Positions 57,827 to 64,000 of a stretch of DNA of 64,000 bases are shown here, piece after piece. The notes beneath the pieces were generated by a model. It had not been told where the DNA came from. It made no database searches and saw only the letters and a list, made by a program, of their open reading frames with translations. Position 1 is the stretch's first letter. Each line of letters opens with the position of its first letter. Source of the stretch: an uncultured Dehalococcoidia bacterium (GTDB lineage: Bacteria > Chloroflexota > Dehalococcoidia > Bin125). A program made the translations under genes and the position numbers. The stretch spans positions 124,001 through 188,000 of the forward strand of contig CATQGW010000001.1 in assembly GCA_958295515.1 (NCBI GenBank). Reading direction: 5' to 3'.

Positions 57827-58713
57827 TGCACGGTGGCTCCGTGGGGATCGATTTCGGTGATGAAGCCGGTTCCCTCGATGCGATGTTGGGCGGCGGCTTC
57901 GCTGAAGGCGGCCTGGACGGCGGCGGTGGAGTCGGGGGCGGCGAGCGCCATCAGGGTGGAGCCGCCGCCGGAGAGGTAGGCGGCGTGGGCGCCGGCGGCG
58001 GTGACGGCGTCGAAGAAGTCGAACATGGCGGGGAACATTTGGCTGCGCGGACGCTGGTGGAGGCGATCGTCGACGGCGGCGTCGAGGGCTTGCCAGGAGC
58101 CGGTGGCGAGGGCGGCGGCGAGCAGGGCGGAGCGGCAGGAGTTGTGTACGGCGTCGGCGCGGGAGAGGTGTTGGGGCAGCAGGGCGCGGCCTTTTTGGGT
58201 GGACATGCCGAAGGAAGGGGTGAAGCCGACGAAGCGCAGTCCGGGGGCGACGGGAAGGGCGACGCGGTTGACGCGGGGGCCGTCCATGGCGACGACCTGG
58301 CAGCCGCCGAAGAGTGCGGGGGCGATGTTGTCGGCGTGGCGTTCGAGGGCTGCGCCGAGTTCGAGCAGCTGCTGGTCGTGGAGGGGTTCGCCGAGGATGG
58401 CGTTGGCGGCGACGAGTCCGGCGGCGCGGCCGGCGGCGCTTGCGCCGAGCCCGCGGCCGAGCGGGAATTCGGCGTTGACGGCGACGCGGATGCGTTTGGG
58501 TTCGGGGGGTTCGCGGCCTGCGGCGTCGTAGGCGGCGGCGACGCCGGCGCGGATGTGTTTGATCATCGGGGAGCGGTTGCCGCGGAGGTCGCCGTCGATC
58601 GCGACGGCGACGGTGGCGTAGAGCCGGAGGGCGACGCCGACGGCGTCGAAGCCGGTGCCGAGGTTGGCCGAAGAGGCCGGTACGCGCACTGTGACGTGCT
58701 GAGGATCGTCCAC
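57823..58713 (-). CDS. thrB: Homoserine kinase (GHMP family)
   Basis: Phosphorylates homoserine before threonine synthase. 296 residues from GTG 58713 with GGGAG seven bases upstream. [20 protein letters not shown] at the start, the ATP loop [20 protein letters not shown] and the C-terminal [13 protein letters not shown]. Coupled to lysC, whereas hom and thrC lie 15-18 kb away on the same strand. Confidence 0.96.
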   Translation of the reverse strand: MDDPQHVTVRVPASSANLGTGFDAVGVALRLYATVAVAIDGDLRGNRSPMIKHIRAGVAAAYDAAGREPPEPKRIRVAVNAEFPLGRGLGASAAGRAAGLVAANAILGEPLHDQQLLELGAALERHADNIAPALFGGCQVVAMDGPRVNRVALPVAPGLRFVGFTPSFGMSTQKGRALLPQHLSRADAVHNSCRSALLAAALATGSWQALDAAVDDRLHQRPRSQMFPAMFDFFDAVTAAGAHAAYLSGGGSTLMALAAPDSTAAVQAAFSEAAAQHRIEGTGFITEIDPHGATVQ

Positions 58714-58778
58714 CGCCGCGCTCCCAGGTTGGTTGTTGGGTTGGTTGTTGGGCGCTCAGTGTATGGGGCGGCGCGCGG

Positions 58779-59408
58779 TCACTCCATCGGGAGCAGGCGG
58801 GCGCGGCGCAGGCGTGGTTCGGCGGCGGCGAGGGCGGCGTGGAAGACGGCGTCGGGGGGCTGCGCGGCGTTCAGCAGGACGACGCGGTGGGGTTCGGCGG
58901 CGGCGATGGCGCGGAAGCCGTGGTTGACGCGGCGGTGGAAGTCGAGTGCGGCGTCGGCGATGCGGTCGCCGCCGTCGGCGCGGCCGCGGGCGACGCCCTG
59001 CTCGGGGGGGATGTCGAGCAGGATGGTGAGGTCGGGTTGGAGGCCGCCGGTGGCGGCGTGGTTGAGGCGTTGGAGGAGGTCGAGGTCGAGGCCGCGGCCG
59101 TGTCCCTGGTAGGCGAGGGTGGAGTCGGCGTAGCGGTCGCAGAGGACGAGTTGGCCGCGGTGGAGGGCGGGGCGGATGATTTCGGCGACATCGGCGCTGC
59201 GGTCGGCGAGGAAGAGGAAGGTTTCGGCCCAGAGGCTGAGTTCGGCGTCGGTGTGGAGGACGAGGTTGCGGAGACCGCGCCCGATCGCGGTGCCGCCGGG
59301 TTCGAGGGTGGTTTGGAGCGGAACGCCTGCGGCGTTCCAGTGTTGGGCGAGGGCGCGGACGAGGGTGGTTTTGCCTGCGCCGTCGCCGCCTTCGACTGTG
59401 ATCAGCAT
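58779..59408 (-). CDS. tmk: Thymidylate kinase
   Basis: 209 residues from ATG 59408. P-loop VEGGDGAGKTTLVRALA, the DR block LVLCDRYADSTLAYQGHGRG and LDIPPEQGVARGRADGGDRI. A longer start at 59498 would translate repeat sequence and is rejected. Confidence 0.96.
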   Translation of the reverse strand: MLITVEGGDGAGKTTLVRALAQHWNAAGVPLQTTLEPGGTAIGRGLRNLVLHTDAELSLWAETFLFLADRSADVAEIIRPALHRGQLVLCDRYADSTLAYQGHGRGLDLDLLQRLNHAATGGLQPDLTILLDIPPEQGVARGRADGGDRIADAALDFHRRVNHGFRAIAAAEPHRVVLLNAAQPPDAVFHAALAAAEPRLRRARLLPME

Positions 59409-59731
59409 GGGGTCGCCCGGGGTGTTCGGTTGGGGCGACGATAGTGGGGTTGGGGGGTTGGGGGGTTGGGGGTGGTGACGGGGGTTGGAGGACGGCACGG
59501 CGGGATACCCGCGGCGGGGCGCGGGTATGACGGAATTTTGGGCGCGTGGGTATGGCGGGGGTTGGACGCGCGAGTATGACGGAGTTTGGGCACGCGGGTA
59601 TGGCGGGGGTAGGGGCGGGGGAGGTTCCCGCTCGGGGGGCGGGAACGACGGAAGAGAGGGGGCGGGAAGGCCCGAAGAGAGGGGTAAGGACGGAAGAGGG
59701 GGTGGGGAAGGACGGATTCCTGGGATGGGGG
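59409..59731. repeat. G-rich gap with degenerate palindromes
   Basis: Between tmk and the unknown repeat protein. It holds one good palindrome, 59505-59528 (ATACCCGC/GCGGGTAT arms, followed by TGACGG), and several degenerate relatives downstream with GGGTATGGCGGGGGT and TTCCCGCTCGGGGGGCGGGAA. These look like decayed copies of the same family. The plus strand is strongly G-rich. No gene is seen. Confidence 0.65.
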
Positions 59732-60562
59732 TCAGGGGGGTTGGTTGAGGTAGAAGGGGAAGCGTGGGAACGGGGCGTTGGGAGCGTCGGGGTCGTGGAC
59801 GGCGGGGGCGTGGGGGAAGGCGAGGGTGGGGTTCGCGAGATTGGGGGCGTGGTCGGTGTGGTTGGGGATGAGATCGGCGGGATTGGGGGCGTGGTCGGTG
59901 TGGTTGGGGATGAGACCGGCGGGATTGGGGGTGTGGTTGGCGTGGTTGGGGATGAGACCGGCGGGATTGGGGGTCTGGTTGGCGTGGCTGGGGATGAGAC
60001 CGGCGGGATGAGGGGCGTGGTTGGCGTGGTTGGGAGTAAGTGCGGCGGGATGAGGGGCGTGGCTGGGGATGGGGGCGACGGCCGGTTGGGGGTAGTAGTT
60101 CGGCTGGGGCTCGGGCTGGTTAAGCAGGGCTTGGTCGGGGGGTTGGCGGAGCGGTGGTTCGGGAGGGAGGTGGGCGTCGTTGAGGACGGCGAGCTGGTCG
60201 TTGAAGAGGTCGTTGAAGATGCCTTCTGCGAACTCGGAGCTGAATTCTTCTTCGAGCCGGCGGTACTCGGAATCGTTGACGGGCATCGGTTCGGGGTTCC
60301 GGTGGGCGGCGGTTTCGCTGAAGAGGCGGAGGTGGCGTCCGACGAAGGCGGCGGCGTGGAGCCGGACCCAGTCGGACTCAGTTTTTCTGGCGAGCTCGGT
60401 CATCGGGTGGATGACGTGCTCGATGCCGTGGTGCCCGGCGAGCAGTTTGAGGGCGTGGTAGCGGAGGTAGTCGGAGTCGGCGATGGCGGCCACGTGGGCG
60501 AGGCTGTCGAGGACGCTCTGCGCGTAGACGCTGCGGAGTCGGCGGCGGTGTTCGTCTTCCAT
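59732..60562 (-). CDS. Unknown protein with 14-residue His/Asn/Pro repeats
   Basis: 276 residues from ATG 60562, which fits a leaderless promoter directly upstream. The N-terminal ~85 residues are helical and His-rich (AIADSDYLRYHALKLLAGHH; DWVRLHAAAFVGRHLRLF) and might be a small HEAT-like or all-alpha unit. Residues 171-240 are five 14-residue units of the type NPAGLIPNHANHTP. The C-terminus is Pro-rich. There is no signal peptide or membrane segment. The family and function are unknown. Confidence 0.65.
   Translation of the reverse strand: MEDEHRRRLRSVYAQSVLDSLAHVAAIADSDYLRYHALKLLAGHHGIEHVIHPMTELARKTESDWVRLHAAAFVGRHLRLFSETAAHRNPEPMPVNDSEYRRLEEEFSSEFAEGIFNDLFNDQLAVLNDAHLPPEPPLRQPPDQALLNQPEPQPNYYPQPAVAPIPSHAPHPAALTPNHANHAPHPAGLIPSHANQTPNPAGLIPNHANHTPNPAGLIPNHTDHAPNPADLIPNHTDHAPNLANPTLAFPHAPAVHDPDAPNAPFPRFPFYLNQPP
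59843..60052 (-). repeat. Five 42-bp in-frame tandem repeats
   Basis: Each unit encodes a variant of HPAGLIPNHANHTP. The middle units are the most alike, and the outer ones diverge. The 42-base length keeps the frame, so copy number could vary between strains. Confidence 0.85.
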
Positions 60563-60568
60563 ATGGGA

Positions 60569-60598
60569 ATGGTAGACGCACGTACGTTCTGTTGGCAA
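60569..60598 (-). promoter_or_regulatory. Leaderless promoter of the gene starting at 60562
   Basis: Minus-strand TTGCCA (60598-60593), an 18-base spacer and TACCAT (60574-60569), then six bases to the ATG at 60562. Spacer and start distance are identical to the apt promoter. There is no Shine-Dalgarno sequence. Confidence 0.6.
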
Positions 60599-60684
60599 AT
60601 GGGGTTGTGTGTCGTCGGTTGCGTTCGGCGGCGTTCGGTATGGCTCGGCGCAAGCGGCCGGTGAGCGGGGGTTGAGGGAGTGGG

Positions 60685-61848
60685 TCAGGCGGGCGGGGGC
60701 AGGTTGAGGCTGGGGATGAGGGTTGTGGTTCGGGTGGTTTCACGCGAGAGGCGTCCGAGGGGGCAGACGGCGCAGGCGGCTTGGGCGCACCAGCGGCGTT
60801 CGAGGTCGAGCAGGGCCTGGGCGTGGGCGTGAGTGCGGGCATGGCGTTGGGGGAGGGCGCGCAGGCGCTCGCGCAGGGCGGCGGTGCGGAGGTAGCGGGT
60901 TTCGGGCAGGGCGAGCCAGCGGCGCTCGATCTGAGCGGGGGGCGCGCCGAGGACGAGCGCGGCGGGGTAGATCGCGTCGGCGAGCAGTTGGCGGGCGCGG
61001 GCGGGGCCGAGGCGCTGGGGGATGCGCAGCGCTTCGGCGGCGGCGGGCGCTTCGATTTCGGCCAGGCGCAGGCAGGCTGCGGCGGCTGCGCCTGGTCCCC
61101 AGCGGGAGAGCAGAGTGGTGAGGGCTTCGGCTGCGCCGTGGGGTTTGCCCAACGCGCCGCGCCCGGGTTGCCAGCCGCGCCGCGCGTCGAGCTCGCCGCG
61201 CAGCGTTTCGAGGCGCGGCCAGCTGGATTGCAGCGCGCCGCCCATGAGCTCGGCGTTGTGGGGCATTGCCAGGGCGCGGGCGAGGGACCAGGCGACGAGC
61301 AGCTCGTCCTGGTCGGGGCGTGCGCGCCAGGCGGCGCGGCGGCGGCGGAGCGCGGCGGTTTTGCGCGCGAGGCGGTCGCGGGCGAGGCGGCGCAGGCGGG
61401 CGGCGACGGCGGCGGCTCCGGCGCGTTCGACGACGCGCGCGCAGGGTGGCTGATAGATGGGCGGTTGGGGGATCGGCGGCGGGGCTGTTTCGGGGGGCGG
61501 CAGCAGGGCGACGGGGGGACCGGCGGGTTTGCCGCTCGGGTCGCCGACGATGTGCAGCAGGACGCGGGCGTAGGCGGGGTCGCGGTGGTGTCCGTGGCTG
61601 CGCCAGCCGCCGGGGCGGCGGTGCAGCTCGACATCGCCGCGGCGGGCGCGGCCGTGGGGGTCGAGCAGGATTGCGCCGCGGAAGTCGGGTCCGGCGGCGC
61701 GGTTCCAGCGTCCGGCGAAGTGGACGCGCAGGGGCGGGCCGCCGCGTTCGAGGCGCAGCCAGGGTGCGGGCCAGCGGCCCTCGGCCCAGCGGCGCTGGAG
61801 GGCGAGCTCGCTCGCGGCGGGCGGCGGCTCAGCAGTCTGCTTGGGCAT
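60685..61848 (-). CDS. DUF2851 family protein
   Basis: 387 residues. It matches my memory of DUF2851: an N-terminal block with NRAAGPDFRGAILLDP, GDVELHRRPGGWRSHGH and VLLHIVGD, a middle with LALPETRYLR-type segments, and a C-terminal cysteine cluster CAQAACAVCPLGR. Function is unestablished. The spacing of Asp (GPDF) and Glu (DVELH) resembles a PD-(D/E)XK-type nuclease core, which is inference. Its first 20 bases overlap the end of the XRE gene, so the two are co-translated. Confidence 0.8.
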   Translation of the reverse strand: MPKQTAEPPPAASELALQRRWAEGRWPAPWLRLERGGPPLRVHFAGRWNRAAGPDFRGAILLDPHGRARRGDVELHRRPGGWRSHGHHRDPAYARVLLHIVGDPSGKPAGPPVALLPPPETAPPPIPQPPIYQPPCARVVERAGAAAVAARLRRLARDRLARKTAALRRRRAAWRARPDQDELLVAWSLARALAMPHNAELMGGALQSSWPRLETLRGELDARRGWQPGRGALGKPHGAAEALTTLLSRWGPGAAAAACLRLAEIEAPAAAEALRIPQRLGPARARQLLADAIYPAALVLGAPPAQIERRWLALPETRYLRTAALRERLRALPQRHARTHAHAQALLDLERRWCAQAACAVCPLGRLSRETTRTTTLIPSLNLPPPA

Positions 61849-62107
61849 GATCGTCTTCGGGAGGGTCGTGCTGGTCGGGTGTGCCGCCGGGGTCGTAGGG
61901 GAATTGGACGTCTTCGGCGACGCGGGTGAGCAGGCGGGCGGCGGGTCCGCGGGGGCGGTATTCGCCGCGCTCCCACTCGGAGATGGTTTGTTGACGGGTA
62001 TTCAGTTCGTCGGCGAGGCCGGCCTGGGTGAGGCCGAGGTGCTCGCGCAGCTTTCGGATTGAGCCTGCGTCCCAGCTTTGGTCGCGGCGGCGGCGTTGCT
62101 CCTGCAT
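61829..62107 (-). CDS. XRE-family HTH transcriptional regulator
   Basis: 92 residues from ATG 62107; an upstream GTG at 62149 is less likely. The helix-turn-helix is IRKLREHLGLTQAGLADELN followed by TRQQTISEWERGEYRPRGPA. The C-terminal ~30 residues are acidic. It diverges from rpoB and overlaps DUF2851 by 20 bases. A palindrome at 62153-62170 just upstream is a likely self-operator. Confidence 0.9.
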   Translation of the reverse strand: MQEQRRRRDQSWDAGSIRKLREHLGLTQAGLADELNTRQQTISEWERGEYRPRGPAARLLTRVAEDVQFPYDPGGTPDQHDPPEDDHAQADC

Positions 62108-62152
62108 GGTTCTGCGCTCCAGCCGCATGCGAGCTGCATTGCGGCGCACATT

Positions 62153-62170
62153 CTACACGTTAGCGTGTAG
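62153..62170. promoter_or_regulatory. Candidate operator of the XRE regulator
   Basis: CTACACG and CGTGTAG arms around four bases. It overlaps the minus-strand TAGAAT box (62150-62155), so a bound dimer would block transcription of the XRE-DUF2851 pair. Confidence 0.5.
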
Positions 62171-62198
62171 GGCGGTGGGCGGAGCGGGGACCGCGCGC

Positions 62199-62228
62199 TT
62201 GACGATCGGCAGGGGAGATCGGTAGACT
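62199..62228 (+). promoter_or_regulatory. rpoB promoter
   Basis: TTGACG (62199-62204), an 18-base spacer and TAGACT (62223-62228). Start expected near 62235. Confidence 0.65.
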
Positions 62229-62476
62229 TTGGCCTTGATCACCCATGCACGGAAGTTATCTGCATTCGGCGAACGCACCCCTGCGCCGCGCCTGTGGGCG
62301 GCGCACCGCATCGATCGGCGAGGATCACACTGTCTGAGCCGCCGACCCGCCGCCGTTTCCGCGCCGCGCCCGCCGCGGTGGTTTCGCCGCGTCCGCCTGG
62401 GGCGGTCCCCGCGCAGGCGCGGGGGGTGGTCCTGTTCGTCTTCAGCCATCCAGCACCAGCACAATAGGGGGTCCTC

Positions 62477-64000
<1,524 letters not shown>

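Larger units (their letters stand above)
62108..62476. promoter_or_regulatory. Divergent control region and rpoB leader
   Basis: Contains the XRE-side palindrome and -10 box near 62150, the rpoB promoter and a ~240-base rpoB leader. In the leader there are two perfect hairpins: 62282-62305 (TGCGCCGC/GCGGCGCA, 8-base loop) and 62407-62424 (CCCCGCG/CGCGGGG, 4-base loop). No gene is convincing. Ribosomal genes rplJ/rplL, which often precede rpoB, are not here. Confidence 0.7.

Overview
The window is a high-GC bacterial chromosome segment that is almost wholly coding. The DAPGH variant in EF-Tu, a C-terminally extended ribosomal protein set, zinc-type S4/L24/adenylate kinase, DUF2851 and a DnaB-DnaD-DnaI type primosome together suggest a Chloroflexota-like lineage (for example Dehalococcoidia/SAR202-like). 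That placement is inference from protein features, not from a database search. About 75 protein genes are supported. No rRNA, tRNA, CRISPR array, prophage or transposase was seen.

Layout. (1) 1-6666, minus strand: a large secreted FG-GAP/Ig-like surface protein (its C-terminus lies off the left edge), thioredoxin, PlsX, a lipoprotein and a SAM methyltransferase. (2) 6755-12421, plus strand: a tight operon for S-adenosylmethionine turnover and adenine/adenosine salvage (apt, mtnP, a PfkB-family kinase, a GNAT protein, ahcY, metK). (3) 12793-34600, minus strand: one continuous str-S10-spc-alpha-L13/S9 ribosomal superoperon (rpsL to rpsI), including tuf, fusA, secY, adk, map, infA, rpoA and truA. 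It lacks rpsN and rpmJ at their usual places. (4) 34750-47806, minus strand: cytochrome c assembly (CcsA), a PIG-L deacetylase, an MshA-like glycosyltransferase, a CelD-like acetyltransferase, folE, threonine genes thrC and hom with a coiled-coil protein between them, rpsR-ssb-rpsF, glyA, an unknown protein and comF. (5) 47805-48497, plus strand: a MoaD-MoaE fusion that overlaps both minus-strand neighbours. (6) 48494-62107, minus strand: a double-AAA+ helicase-loader-like protein, a DnaD-like protein, replicative helicase DnaB, L9, dnaE, lysC, thrB, tmk, a repeat-bearing unknown protein, DUF2851 and an XRE regulator. (7) 62477-64000, plus strand: the first 508 codons of rpoB with its own promoter and a long structured leader.

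Regulatory signals repeat a theme: TTGNCN, an 18-bp spacer and TANNNT. At apt and at the unknown gene starting at 60562 the ATG lies exactly six bases after the -10 box, which predicts leaderless mRNAs. Longer gaps hold imperfect palindromes of three related families (ATTGCCGCG, ATTCCCGC and ATACCCG arms), usually flanked by GTCA or TGACGG. The plus strand is G-rich in gaps and at third codon positions, so the ribosomal superoperon may run against replication; tuf breaks this pattern.

The most unusual items are: a helicase-loader protein with two AAA+ modules, the first with a lysine-to-arginine Walker A change; a roughly 145-residue insertion in the external loop of SecY; a 276-residue S18 with long Ala/Pro tails containing a 102-bp tandem duplication; disordered C-terminal tails on many ribosomal proteins and RpoA; the self-contained MoaD-MoaE fusion; a glycosyltransferase/deacetylase/acetyltransferase set that resembles part of a thiol-sugar pathway; and the XRE-DUF2851 pair with a candidate operator.
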